Shown here piece after piece: positions 42,739 through 51,807 of a stretch of 64,000 nucleotides of DNA (positions are counted from its first letter, which is position 1; every line of letters starts with the position of its first letter). The notes beneath the pieces are model-generated. The model did not search any database, was not told where the DNA came from, and worked only from the letters and a program-made list of their open reading frames with translations. The DNA is from Stutzerimonas stutzeri (GTDB lineage Bacteria > Pseudomonadota > Gammaproteobacteria > Pseudomonadales > Pseudomonadaceae). Where the stretch lies: assembly GCA_002339675.1 (NCBI GenBank), contig DDKB01000015.1, positions 60,793 through 124,792 on the forward strand. The letters run 5' to 3'. The position numbers and the translations under genes are program-made.

Positions 42739-43260
42739 ACGCGATCACCTGTTCGGAGCCGGACGACGGAGTGCCAGATGCGCTCCGCCGAGGAGAAACC
42801 GCCTTGCGCCAAGGTGAGCGGACTTGGGTGGCAGGGGCCTGGGGCCACCCAGAGGCCGCCACCTGTGATGCAGGTTTCGGCGGTCTTGGTTTTGTAATAG
42901 CGCAAAACAGATGACAGGAAAAAGTCTTTTTCAGGCAACGCCGGTTTTTTTGCCGAATCGACGAAAAGCGCTTGGCGACCGCTCTTCGGGCCGTTAGCCT
43001 CAATGGCCAACCTGAGCGCTTTTGCCGCACTCCAGCCAATGGCGAGCCGCTCGTAAGGCGCCTGGCGCGCGCCCAGCCACCTGGCGAACGACGGCCTGAC
43101 CGGCCCGACACTCCACCGCTCTCTCGCACCTGTGTCCGCCCGGCCCCGGCCTGCTCGGCTGCATCGCCGACCTACCCCGCGTCCCGCGACTGCCACCCGT
43201 CCCGGTGGAGCAACGTCTCCTGTGCGCCTAGAATCGGCTCACTTCAAAGGAGACCGTTGC
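42739..43260. other. divergent intergenic region with several hairpins
   Basis: This 522-bp space between the PIN-PhoH gene and yaaA contains GGGTGGC/GCCACCC (42826-42850) and, just after it, a two-part stem in which CCGCC and GGCGG enclose ACCTG-TGATG-CAGGT (about 42855-42882). TAGAAT near 43230 and AAAGGAGA just before the yaaA ATG are plausible expression signals for yaaA. No gene is supported. The paired hairpins could belong to an RNA leader of the PhoH gene. Confidence 0.4.
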
Positions 43261-44037
43261 ATGCTGATGGTGATTTCGCCTGCCAAGACGCTGGACTATG
43301 ACACCCCACCGACCACCCACCGCTTCACCTGCCCCGAACACCTGGATGACGCGCAGCGACTGATTGCGCGTTTACGCGAGATGTCGCCCCAGCAGATCAG
43401 CGAGCTGATGCACTTGTCGGACAAACTCGCAGCGCTGAACGTCGCCCGCTACGGCAGCTGGACCCCGGAGGTCACGCCCGAAAATGCCAAGCAGGCACTC
43501 CTGGCATTCAAGGGCGACGTCTACACCGGGATGGATGTGCGAGATTTTTCCGAAGCGGACCTCGACTACGCCCAGGTCCATTTACGCATCCTCTCCGGGC
43601 TCTATGGTGTGCTGCGTCCCCTGGACCTGATGCAACCCTACCGACTGGAGATGGGCACCAAGCTGGAGACGGTGCAAGGCAAAGACCTGTATGCCTTCTG
43701 GGGCGAGCGTATCAGTGGCTGGCTGAACGCAGCCCTGGCCGAGCAGGGTGACGACGTACTGCTCAACCTGGCGTCCAACGAGTACTTCGGCGCAGTGAAG
43801 CGCCACGCGCTGAACGCACGCGTCATCGACGTCGACTTCAAGGACAGGAAGAATGGGCAGTACAAGATCATTAGCTTCTACGCCAAGAAAGCCCGCGGCC
43901 TGATGACCCGCTACGTGGTCAAGGAACGCATCACCCGGCCAGAGCAACTCCAGGCCTTCGACTACGAAGGCTATCGCTACAGCGCGGACGATTCCCGCGC
44001 CGACCACCTGGTCTTCCTGCGCGACGAGCAGGCCTGA
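43261..44037 (+). CDS. yaaA: peroxide stress protein YaaA (DUF328)
   Basis: This 258-residue protein is YaaA, which in E. coli lowers free intracellular iron during hydrogen peroxide stress. Family landmarks are the N-terminus MLMVISPAKTLDYD, the YTGMDVRDFSEADLDYAQ and YGVLRPLDLMQPYRLEM segments and IDVDFKDRKNGQYKIISFYA. AAAGGAGACC precedes the ATG at 43261. Confidence 0.95.
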   Translation: MLMVISPAKTLDYDTPPTTHRFTCPEHLDDAQRLIARLREMSPQQISELMHLSDKLAALNVARYGSWTPEVTPENAKQALLAFKGDVYTGMDVRDFSEADLDYAQVHLRILSGLYGVLRPLDLMQPYRLEMGTKLETVQGKDLYAFWGERISGWLNAALAEQGDDVLLNLASNEYFGAVKRHALNARVIDVDFKDRKNGQYKIISFYAKKARGLMTRYVVKERITRPEQLQAFDYEGYRYSADDSRADHLVFLRDEQA

Positions 44038-44672
44038 CTGCACCCACGCCTCGCCCGCCTTCGCGAGGCGTCCCACTGCCGACGCGCTTTGACCGTCACC
44101 GAGCCCTGTTTCGCAGCCCTGAAAAAGTCTCCGATCAGTGGTAGCTGGGCCGGGAACTATCCACGGGGCGGGGCAATCATAAGCGCGTACCGGCATTTCC
44201 AGATGGAAAGGGACGTCGCACATGAACGTGCAGTGGCAATCAAACAAGCGGTTCCAAGCGGCCCGCGGGGGCCAGCCCCGCGAGGTTTCGTGCAAAGGCC
44301 CGGGCCGTTTTGCAGTCGCAGCTCAGGCAGCATCGATGCCGCACGCCTCTGGCCGAACGCGCCAGTTTCGGACTCGTGCAACGCTTTCTTCACCCGTGCA
44401 GGCCGACTTGCTCCAAGGCCCTGCCAGCAATACCTCTGACGCCCTGCCCTCAGGCCCGGCTATTACCCGGCATTCGGCGACATGGCAGCAACGCTGTTTT
44501 CCGGTCGCCCATTGGCGGCAGTCACCGTGCACCTTCTTCGGGCTGCAACGGCAGCCCGAAATGGCGCGCAGGGCCTGAGGCGACCGCAGATGCTCAAGGC
44601 GCGCAGACGTTCTCGCCGCCCAACATGGACAAGAAGAATTTTCCCCTTCTCGACGATTCAGGAGAAACAAAC
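44038..44672. other. long intergenic region before algA
   Basis: This 635-bp stretch, GC-rich throughout, has no open frame with a ribosome site or recognisable family on either strand. The algA frame stays open through its second half, but that part lacks homology to the enzyme. I see no terminator for yaaA and no clear promoter. Confidence 0.4.
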
Positions 44673-46118
44673 ATGATTCCGGTCATCCTTTCCGGCGGCA
44701 GCGGTTCCCGACTCTGGCCGCTATCGCGCAAGGCGTTCCCCAAGCAGTTCCTCGCCCTGACTGCCGAGCAGACGCTTTTCCAGCAGACCATCGAGCGGCT
44801 CGCCTTCGAAGGCATGCAGCCGCCACTGCTGGTGTGCAACAAGGAGCACCGTTTCATCGTCAAGGAGCAACTGGCCGCGCGCAAGCTCGAAACGCAGGGC
44901 CTGATGCTTGAGCCGTTCGGCCGCAACACCGCGCCGGCGATCGCCATTGCCGCCATGAAGCTGTTGGCCGACGGCCGCGACGAGTTGCTGCTGGTGCTGC
45001 CGGCCGATCACGTCATTGAGGACCACAAGGCGTTCCAGCGTTCGCTGGCGCTGGCGACCAACGCTGCGGAAAACGGCGGCATGGTGTTGTTCGGGATCCC
45101 CGCGACCAGCCCCGAGACCGGCTACGGCTACATCAAGTGCGACCATGTCGAGCGCAATGGGCTGCCCGACGGGGTCAACCGCGTCAGCCAGTTCGTCGAG
45201 AAGCCGGACGAGGCGCGCGCCCGCGAATACGTCGAGTCCGGCGACTACTACTGGAACAGCGGCATGTTCCTGTTCCGCGCCAGCGTTTTCCTGGATGAGC
45301 TCAAGAAGCACGACCCGGACATCTACGACACCTGCTGGGTGGCGCTGGAGCGCAGCATCAAGAACGGCACCGAACTGCTGATCGACCCGGCGACCTTCGC
45401 CTGCTGCCCGGACAATTCCATCGACTACGCGGTCATGGAAAAAACCGAGCTGGCTTGTGTGGTCCCGATGTCGGCGGGCTGGAGCGACGTCGGCTCTTGG
45501 TCGTCCCTGTGGGACGTGCTGGAAAAGGACGAGAACGGCAACGTGACCCGCGGCGACGTAATTGTCGAAGACAGTCGCAACTGCTTGGTTCACGGCAACG
45601 GCAAGCTGGTCACCGTGGTCGGCCTGGACAACATCGTCGTGGTCGAGACCAAGGATGCGACCATGATCGCCCACAAAGACAAGGTCCAGGACGTCAAGAA
45701 GCTGGTCAACAAGCTCGACGCCATGAAACGCTCCGAAACGCAGAACCACTGCGCGGTGTATCGCCCCTGGGGCTGGTACGACTCGGTCGACATGGGCGGG
45801 CGCTTCCAGGTCAAGCGCATTTGTGTGAATCCGGGCGCGCAGCTTTCGCTGCAGATGCACCATCACCGCGCCGAACACTGGATCGTCGTCTCCGGCACGG
45901 CGCAGGTCACCTGCAACGACAAGACCTTCCTGCTGACCGAGAACCAGTCGACCTATATTCCGGTGACGTCCATCCACCGTCTCGCCAACCCTGGAAAGAT
46001 CCCACTGGAAATCATCGAAGTACAATCCGGCAGCTACCTGGGTGAAGACGATATCGAACGACTCGATGACGTGTATGGGCGCGCACCGGATAACGCGGCA
46101 ACGACATCGGTGCGCTGA
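44673..46118 (+). CDS. algA: bifunctional mannose-6-phosphate isomerase/GDP-mannose pyrophosphorylase (type II)
   Basis: This 481-residue bifunctional enzyme makes mannose-6-phosphate from fructose-6-phosphate and GDP-mannose from mannose-1-phosphate. The N-terminal nucleotidyltransferase has GGSGSRLWPLSRKAFPKQFL (residues about 8-27) and the C-terminal cupin domain (about 350-481) has LQMHHHRAEHWIVVSGTAQV. GGAG lies ten bases before the ATG at 44673. It stands alone here, not next to alginate or O-antigen genes, so which polysaccharide it serves (alginate, Psl or lipopolysaccharide) cannot be told. Confidence 0.94.
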   Translation: MIPVILSGGSGSRLWPLSRKAFPKQFLALTAEQTLFQQTIERLAFEGMQPPLLVCNKEHRFIVKEQLAARKLETQGLMLEPFGRNTAPAIAIAAMKLLADGRDELLLVLPADHVIEDHKAFQRSLALATNAAENGGMVLFGIPATSPETGYGYIKCDHVERNGLPDGVNRVSQFVEKPDEARAREYVESGDYYWNSGMFLFRASVFLDELKKHDPDIYDTCWVALERSIKNGTELLIDPATFACCPDNSIDYAVMEKTELACVVPMSAGWSDVGSWSSLWDVLEKDENGNVTRGDVIVEDSRNCLVHGNGKLVTVVGLDNIVVVETKDATMIAHKDKVQDVKKLVNKLDAMKRSETQNHCAVYRPWGWYDSVDMGGRFQVKRICVNPGAQLSLQMHHHRAEHWIVVSGTAQVTCNDKTFLLTENQSTYIPVTSIHRLANPGKIPLEIIEVQSGSYLGEDDIERLDDVYGRAPDNAATTSVR

Positions 46119-46135
46119 TAGATTCACGACAATCG

Positions 46136-46167
46136 AAAACCGCGCTCATCGGGCGCGGTTTTTTTAT
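46136..46167 (+). terminator. terminator of algA
   Basis: AACCGCGC (46138-46145) pairs with GCGCGGTT (46153-46160) around a seven-base loop and is followed by six T residues, 20 bp after the stop codon. Confidence 0.9.
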
Positions 46168-46467
46168 GTCCACCCTTTCTACATGTTGCCGCGCTCGAAT
46201 GGGCCGACCACAGCAACAATGGCGTTAGAGCTTCCGACTACCGACACGGACTTGAAAATGCCAGACGGCAACGACTCGCACCGAAGAACATGGTCGGCGC
46301 ATCGGAAAAACAACTGAATGCCTTTTCTTACCCGCCTCGCCAGGGTCCCTCACTTGCATTGGTCGGGCATTGATCTTTAAATAACGTCCGGCCGGACGTT
46401 CGCTCTGGCCATTCGGCTTGGAGCCGTACGGAACGAATAGCGGAATATTCACGAGGAAAGAAACAGC
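46168..46467. other. intergenic region before the 69-residue gene
   Basis: About 300 bp with no supported gene. GAGGAAAGAAACAGC just before the GTG at 46468 is the ribosome site of the next gene; an A/T-rich patch near 46370-46390 may hold its promoter, but no clean consensus pair is seen. Confidence 0.4.
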
Positions 46468-46677
46468 GTGACCAAAGAAGAATTACGCGCGGAACTCGAA
46501 AAGCAGGCCAACCGATTCAAGACCGTCTATGGCGGGGAAATAACCACCTACGCAGCACAACCCGATCCCGAACGCAAACCGTGGCGAAAGAAGCAGACGA
46601 TTCACGATCAGGTCTTTCAACGGGAACTGGAAAAGATCGAGAAAGAACTGGCCGAGCAATCGACCGCCAGTGATTGA
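46468..46677 (+). CDS. small conserved-looking hypothetical protein
   Basis: This 69-residue protein begins with GTG after a GAGGAAAG ribosome site. It is highly charged (MTKEELRAELEKQANRFKTV to QRELEKIEKELAEQSTASD), mostly helical, with a Pro/Lys-rich middle (QPDPERKPWRKKQTIHDQVF). No known domain. It stands alone between the algA terminator and a convergent HerA-like gene. Confidence 0.65.
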   Translation: MTKEELRAELEKQANRFKTVYGGEITTYAAQPDPERKPWRKKQTIHDQVFQRELEKIEKELAEQSTASD

Positions 46678-46734
46678 CCAGCCACGACGAACAGAGCCCG
46701 GCAGATGCCGTCGTCGATCAGACGACACCCGTTA

Positions 46735-48204
46735 TCAGCGCCGTTTGCCGCCAAGCAACGAGCCCATCACCCCCCTTACCAATTGCCGCCCCAGTTGCGA
46801 TGCCGCCTGGCGAAAGGCGCTCTTGACCATGCGCCCGGCAAGATCGGTGAAGGCATCGACCGCTTCGCTTCGTTCACGCGGTGCCACCTCCTCCGGCTTC
46901 GTCACCGACGCCCGGTGAGCCCGCGCCAGCAAAAGCTCATACGCCGACTCCCGGTCGATCGGCTTGTCGTAACGCCCGCGCAGGGGTGAGCTGGCAATCA
47001 GAGTATGGCGCTCCTGCTCGGTCAGGGGACCGACCCTGGACTGTGGTGGCGCGATGGCGACACGCTGCACCGTCGCCGGCGTTCCTTTGGCCTCGAGCCC
47101 ACCGACCAGCGCCTCGCCAATTCCCAAGTCGGCGAGGGTATCGAGCGTCGAAAAGGTCGGGTTGGCGCGGAACCCATCAGCCACTGCCCGTAGCGCCTTC
47201 TGCTCGCGTACGGTAAAGGCGCGCAGGCCGTGCTGGACACGCAGCCCAAGCTGGGCGAGCACCTCGTCCGGCAGGTCTGCCGGGGATTGGGTGACGAAAA
47301 ACACCCCGACGCCCTTCGAACGGATCAGCCGTACGACCTGGACCAACCGGTCCTGCAGCGCCTTGGGCGTGTCCTTGAACAGCAGGTGTGCCTCGTCGAA
47401 AAACAGCGCCAGGACAGGGCGCTCCGCATCACCCCGTTCCGGCAGCTGCTCGAAGAGTTCGGCAAGCAGCCAGAGCAGGAAGGTCGCATAGACTTTCGGG
47501 GCCTGATGAACCAGCTGGCTGGCGTCAAGCAGATGGATCCTGCCACGTCCGTCGCGCTCGGGCTGAAGGATGTCCTCCAGTGCCAGTGCCGGCTCGCCAA
47601 ACAACGCCTCCGCACCCTGCTGTTCCAGGGTCGCCAGCCGGCGCAGCAACGCCTGAGAGGATGCGGAAGTCATCAGCGCGGCGTCGTCACCCAGCGCTTC
47701 GGGCGATTGCTTGAGATAGCCAAGCAACGCCTTCAGGTCCTTCAGGTCGAGCAGCAACAAACCCTCGCGATCCGCCACCTTAAAGGCCGCATAGAGCGCC
47801 GCCTGCTGGCTGTCAGTCAGCTCTAGCAGGCTGCCCAGCAGCAGCGGGCCCATCTCGGTAAGGGTGGTGCGCAGCGGATGCCCGCTGATGCCGTAGACAT
47901 CCCACAGGGTGACCGGATAGGCGCGCGGCTGATGCTCGAGCCAGGGCATGCTGGCGATTCGCTCGGCAATCTTGCCCTGCGGAGCCCCAGCAGCACCCAG
48001 GCCGCACAGGTCGCCCTTGATATCGGCAGCGAACACCGCAATCCCGGCATCACTGAACTGTTCGGCCAGCCGTTGCAGGGTGACGGTCTTGCCGGTACCG
48101 GTGGCACCCGCCACCAGACCGTGCCGGTTGATGTATTTGAGCGGTTGCGTGTTGGGCTCGCCGTTCGCGTCGGCGCCGAGTACAAAGCGTTGGTCAGCAG
48201 CCAT
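46735..48204 (-). CDS. HerA/FtsK-like ATPase, DUF853 (YjgR) family
   Basis: This 489-residue P-loop ATPase of the HerA-FtsK superfamily has the DUF853/YjgR architecture. Walker A is GATGTGKTVTL (about 33-43), Walker B is LALFFDEAHLLF and an arginine-finger region follows in GLRVQHGLRAFTVREQKALR. The last 60 residues contain a basic region and a Gly-Arg tail (SLLGGKRR). Relatives are thought to move DNA or protein substrates, but their role is unknown. Confidence 0.9.
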   Translation of the reverse strand: MAADQRFVLGADANGEPNTQPLKYINRHGLVAGATGTGKTVTLQRLAEQFSDAGIAVFAADIKGDLCGLGAAGAPQGKIAERIASMPWLEHQPRAYPVTLWDVYGISGHPLRTTLTEMGPLLLGSLLELTDSQQAALYAAFKVADREGLLLLDLKDLKALLGYLKQSPEALGDDAALMTSASSQALLRRLATLEQQGAEALFGEPALALEDILQPERDGRGRIHLLDASQLVHQAPKVYATFLLWLLAELFEQLPERGDAERPVLALFFDEAHLLFKDTPKALQDRLVQVVRLIRSKGVGVFFVTQSPADLPDEVLAQLGLRVQHGLRAFTVREQKALRAVADGFRANPTFSTLDTLADLGIGEALVGGLEAKGTPATVQRVAIAPPQSRVGPLTEQERHTLIASSPLRGRYDKPIDRESAYELLLARAHRASVTKPEEVAPRERSEAVDAFTDLAGRMVKSAFRQAASQLGRQLVRGVMGSLLGGKRR

Positions 48205-48233
48205 CCAGAGCCTCTCCTTGAAGGAACCGCGGG

Positions 48234-48446
48234 TTAACGGCCCGCCGAATCTCGGCTATCCACTGCATACGGAGCGGGAACGGCGCTGTCATCGCCTGCA
48301 GCAAGGCAGCGCGCCCACAACGCCGGGGCACCGGGAAAGTCCGTACCCAGCTCGGCGTGGAGGAAGTCCGGGTCGTACCGGCGTGCGCAACCCGTGCCGA
48401 TGATCGGCGGCGCTGCAGCGGTCGCCTTATCCAGCGGGTCGCTCAT
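48234..48446 (-). CDS. possible small protein of 70 residues
   Basis: A 70-codon frame with a good ribosome site (GGGAGGAACC before ATG) lies between purU and the HerA-like gene, 27 bp downstream of the purU stop and 29 bp upstream of the HerA-like gene. The product (MSDPLDKATAAAPPIIGTGC to SAVPAPYAVDSRDSAGR) is not similar to anything I know. Spacing in a same-strand run and the ribosome site are the only support. Confidence 0.5.
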   Translation of the reverse strand: MSDPLDKATAAAPPIIGTGCARRYDPDFLHAELGTDFPGAPALWARCLAAGDDSAVPAPYAVDSRDSAGR

Positions 48447-48473
48447 GGTTCCTCCCGCGCGGGGGCGCGACGA

Positions 48474-49325
48474 TCAGTTGAACACCAGGGTCTTGTTGCT
48501 GTGCACGAGTACACGTTCTTCCAAGTGATAGCGCAACCCACGCGACAGCACCATTTTTTCCACGTCCTTGCCCAGGCGGACCATGTCTTCAATGCTGTCG
48601 CGATGGCTGACCCGCACGACATCCTGCTCGATGATCGGCCCGGCATCCAGCTCCTCGGTCACGTAGTGACAGGTCGCACCGATCAGCTTGACCCCACGCA
48701 ACGAGGCCTGGTGATAGGGCTTGGCCCCGGCAAAGGACGGCAGGAAGCTGTGGTGAATGTTGATGACCCGCTGCGCGTACTCGTCGCAGAGCTCGGCCGG
48801 CAGGATTTGCATGTAGCGGGCCAGGACGATGGCGTCCGCGCGCTGTTCGCGTACCAGGCGAGAAACCTCGGCGAACGCTTCGTCCTTGCGGTCGGGCCGG
48901 ACCGGGACATGGAAATAGGGGATACCGTGCCACTCGACCATGCTGCGCAGATCGTCGTGGTTGGAAATGACGCATGGGATTTCGCAGTCCAGTTCCCCGC
49001 TGTGCCACCGGTGCAGAAGGTCGGCCAGGCAATGGGACTCGCGACTGGCCATCAGAACAACCCGCTTGCGCACATGGGAGTCGGTCACACGCCACTCCAT
49101 GGAAAACTCCCGGGCGATGGGCGCGAACGCCTGCCGGAAACCTTCCAGGTCGAACGGCAGCGAGTCCGCGCGAATCTCATGGCGCATGAAGAACCAGCCG
49201 CTCTGGTGATCGGAGTGATGGTTGGCTTCGGTGATCCAGCCGTTATAGGTAGCGAGGAAATTACTGACTTTGGCAACAATGCCAACGCCATCGGGGCAGG
49301 CAATAACCAGCCTGAACGTGCGCAT
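48474..49325 (-). CDS. purU: formyltetrahydrofolate deformylase
   Basis: This 283-residue enzyme hydrolyses 10-formyl-THF to THF and formate, supplying formate to PurT. An N-terminal ACT domain (MRTFRLVIACPDGVGIVAKV, residues 1-80) precedes the formyltransferase-like domain with RYMQILPAELCDEYAQRVIN, the IHHSFLPSFAGAKPYHQA active-site region and GATCHYVTEELDAGPIIEQD. The ATG at 49325 is the only start that gives the family N-terminus. Confidence 0.96.
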   Translation of the reverse strand: MRTFRLVIACPDGVGIVAKVSNFLATYNGWITEANHHSDHQSGWFFMRHEIRADSLPFDLEGFRQAFAPIAREFSMEWRVTDSHVRKRVVLMASRESHCLADLLHRWHSGELDCEIPCVISNHDDLRSMVEWHGIPYFHVPVRPDRKDEAFAEVSRLVREQRADAIVLARYMQILPAELCDEYAQRVINIHHSFLPSFAGAKPYHQASLRGVKLIGATCHYVTEELDAGPIIEQDVVRVSHRDSIEDMVRLGKDVEKMVLSRGLRYHLEERVLVHSNKTLVFN

Positions 49326-49685
49326 GACGGAACTCCGGCTTTTTGGGGTCGCGCATTCTAACGCAGCGAAGAAAAGCGCCACCAGACAATCGCAGCCGCC
49401 AAGCTTGCCGCGGCCCGGCACAAGGCGGCCCTGCAGCAATACCCTGCGCGCGCAGTGGATATTCTATGAATCAACTTCCGGCAGGCGCCGAAAACGCCGA
49501 CCGTCCAACTACTAAAACGGTCAAGTTAGTACCGCGAGACGCGGTCTACCTCCGACAACTCTAATGGATTGAACTAGACGCATCGCCAGGTTATTTACTT
49601 GTCGATTTTCCAATCCAAAACAAATACCCCGCTGGCAGGATGCAAAGCGAAACACATTTCATAGCGAACTTTATGAAAGGCGATA
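49326..49685. other. divergent intergenic region, purU and mvaT
   Basis: About 360 bp without a supported gene. The half nearer mvaT is AT-rich, as often seen upstream of H-NS-family genes that regulate themselves; no conserved site is claimed. Confidence 0.4.
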
Positions 49686-49714
49686 TTTACTTGTCGTCAG
49701 TGCCTGTCTATGAT
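49686..49714 (+). promoter_or_regulatory. candidate mvaT promoter
   Basis: TTTACT (49686-49691) and TATGAT (49709-49714) are separated by 17 bases and sit about 40-70 bp before the mvaT start within AT-rich DNA. Confidence 0.5.
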
Positions 49715-49753
49715 TGCGGTTACTTGCGTTCAAACCTATACCAAGGAAGTGAC

Positions 49754-50131
49754 ATGTCGCTGATCAATGAATACCGCGCCACCGAAGAGGCTATCAAGGA
49801 ACTCCAGGAACGCCTGAAGTCTCTCTCGGCCGATGACAAGCTGAAAAAAGAACTGGAGTTCGAAGGCAAACTGCGCGAACTGATGGGCGAATATCAGAAG
49901 TCGCTTCGCGACATTATCGCTCTGCTCGATCCGGAATCCAGAAACGCCAAGGCACCGCGTGCCAACAAGGCACCTGCCGCTACCAAGCGTGCACGCCGGG
50001 TCAAGCAGTACAAGAATCCGCATAACGGCGAAGTGATCGAAACCAAAGGCGGCAACCACAAGACATTGAAAGAGTGGAAGGCGCAGTGGGGCTCGGACGA
50101 AGTCGAGAGCTGGGCCACCCTGCTCGGCTAA
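49754..50131 (+). CDS. mvaT: H-NS-family xenogeneic silencer MvaT
   Basis: This 125-residue nucleoid protein is MvaT, the pseudomonad functional analogue of H-NS that silences AT-rich foreign DNA. The N-terminal coiled-coil (MSLINEYRATEEAIKELQER, about 1-60) supports oligomerisation, and the C-terminal domain has the RVKQYKNPHNGEVIETKGGN AT-pincer region. The AT-rich 11-kb element in this window is an obvious silencing target (inference). Confidence 0.96.
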   Translation: MSLINEYRATEEAIKELQERLKSLSADDKLKKELEFEGKLRELMGEYQKSLRDIIALLDPESRNAKAPRANKAPAATKRARRVKQYKNPHNGEVIETKGGNHKTLKEWKAQWGSDEVESWATLLG

Positions 50132-50158
50132 GCCGGCAACCACACCGTCACATCCCTA

Positions 50159-50207
50159 AACCACCTGCCGCGTCATGTGCGCATGCCGCGGCAGGTGGTT
50201 TTTTATG
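50159..50207 (+). terminator. terminator of mvaT
   Basis: A 14-base stem (50159-50172 with 50187-50200) with a 14-base loop is followed by TTTT. It lies 27 bp after the mvaT stop and faces the convergent sbcB gene. Confidence 0.9.
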
Positions 50208-50237
50208 GGCGCGGGAAAAAGGCGCAGGCCGCAACTC

Positions 50238-51665
50238 TTAGCACAAGTAGCGTTCGCGCAGAGTTTGCGCATGGCTGGCCCATTCCTGCAGCACGCGCTG
50301 CTGCGCCGGGGTCGCGCCCACCAGCCGGTCGCATAGGTCGCGGACGAACTGCTCCAGGGTATTCGGCGCGCCATGCTCAGGCGCCGACAGACGTCGCCGA
50401 CAGAACGCCTCCCACTGCCGGTGCTCCTCGGGCGTCAGGCTTTGCGGGAAGTTGCGGGCGCGGTAGCGAAAGTGGAGTTCCGGTAACCGGACGTCATCGA
50501 ACGGCGGTCGCTCAAGGCCGGACGGCACTTCAGAGCGCACCTGCTCGCACAGTCGCCGATCCCGTTCACCGAGAAAGCCGTCGTATAGCTGTTGCTCAGG
50601 GTCGGCCAGGCCCGGCCCGTCGAATGGCTGGTCCCGGTAAATATCGTCCAGCTTGCCGCTCCAGACGGGCTGGCAGGCGATTAGATCTTGCGCCCTGGCC
50701 AGGCACGCCGGCAGATCCAGGCCGAGCCGCTCGATGTCCTCCCCACGCAGCACATTCATTGGCAGCATCACCGGGCACCGGTTGACGTGTACCAGTTTCA
50801 GTGGTGTCGGTTGCTTCTCACCGAGCGCATCCCGACGGGTGTAGAGGCGGTCGCGCAGCTCCTCGGCACATTCCTGCCACAGCGGCGCGCATTCGGCATT
50901 CAGGTCACAAACGATGAGTGCATTGCGATTGCGCGGATGCCAGGCCAGCGGCAGCACCACAGACAGGTAATGGCGGGCCGCCGAGAAACGGCCCGAGATG
51001 TGCACCATCGGCTGCAACAGCCGGACCTGCTCGACGACCGCCTGCTTGCGCCGCAGCCGGTAAAGGTAGTCGTAAAGCCGCGGCTGGTGCTGGCGTATCA
51101 GACGAGCCAGGCCAATGGTGGCTCGCACGTCGGACAGCGCATCGTGCGCCTGCAGGTGTTCGAGCCCGTTGGCGGCACTGAGCCGCTCGAGCTTGAGCGT
51201 CACCCGCCCCTCTTCCTCCGGCCAGACCAGGCCTTCCGGGCGGAGCGCATAAGCGGTACGCACCAGGTCGATCAGGTCCCATCGGCTGTTGCCGCCCTGC
51301 CACTCGCGTGCGTAGGGGTCGAAGAAGTTGCGATACAGGCTATGGCGGAGCATCTCGTCGTCGAACCGCAAGGTGTTGTAGCCGGCCCCGCAGGTACCGG
51401 GAAGCGCCAGGTCCCGATGCAGGTGCGCAACGAACTCCGCTTCGCTCAGGCCCTTTTCGGCAAGAATGGACGGGGTGATGCCCGTAACCAGGCACGCGGC
51501 GGGATGGGGAAGGATGTCGTCGCTGAGGCGGCAGTGCAGGTTCAGGGGCTCGCCTATCTCCTCCAGCGCCTCGGTGGTGCGAATTCCGGCCACTTGCAAG
51601 GGCCGGTCGCAGCGCGGAGAGATGCCTGTGGTTTCGAAGTCGTACCAGAAGATACTGGATGTCAC
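50238..51665 (-). CDS. sbcB: exodeoxyribonuclease I
   Basis: This 475-residue 3'-5' single-strand DNA exonuclease (SbcB) acts in recombination and mismatch repair. It has the DEDDh exonuclease motifs (FWYDFETTGI near the start with Asp9 and Glu11, ARSA-like NGLEHLQAHDALSDVRATIG), followed by the SH3-like and C-terminal helical domains. The length matches E. coli. It is convergent with mvaT. Confidence 0.95.
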   Translation of the reverse strand: MTSSIFWYDFETTGISPRCDRPLQVAGIRTTEALEEIGEPLNLHCRLSDDILPHPAACLVTGITPSILAEKGLSEAEFVAHLHRDLALPGTCGAGYNTLRFDDEMLRHSLYRNFFDPYAREWQGGNSRWDLIDLVRTAYALRPEGLVWPEEEGRVTLKLERLSAANGLEHLQAHDALSDVRATIGLARLIRQHQPRLYDYLYRLRRKQAVVEQVRLLQPMVHISGRFSAARHYLSVVLPLAWHPRNRNALIVCDLNAECAPLWQECAEELRDRLYTRRDALGEKQPTPLKLVHVNRCPVMLPMNVLRGEDIERLGLDLPACLARAQDLIACQPVWSGKLDDIYRDQPFDGPGLADPEQQLYDGFLGERDRRLCEQVRSEVPSGLERPPFDDVRLPELHFRYRARNFPQSLTPEEHRQWEAFCRRRLSAPEHGAPNTLEQFVRDLCDRLVGATPAQQRVLQEWASHAQTLRERYLC

Positions 51666-51807
51666 GGGAACCCCCTGTCGGTTTCGGGCCGACAGTCTAG
51701 CCCGTCCGGTATCGCCTGGGCGCCTCGCCGCTCACAGAACGGCACGGTACGGCCGCCGGACTCAGGCTTGCCGGTTACCGGTCGCAGCCAGGCGAGCTCA
51801 GCGCCCG

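Noticed and set aside
42672..43196. A gene between the PIN-PhoH gene and yaaA
   Set aside because: Arg/Gly/Ala-rich frame with no domain; it overlaps the hairpins and the start of PIN-PhoH.
44310..44672. Extended N-terminus of AlgA
   Set aside because: The frame is open, but the residues before MIPVILSGGSGSRLWPL are non-homologous and the ribosome site lies before 44673.
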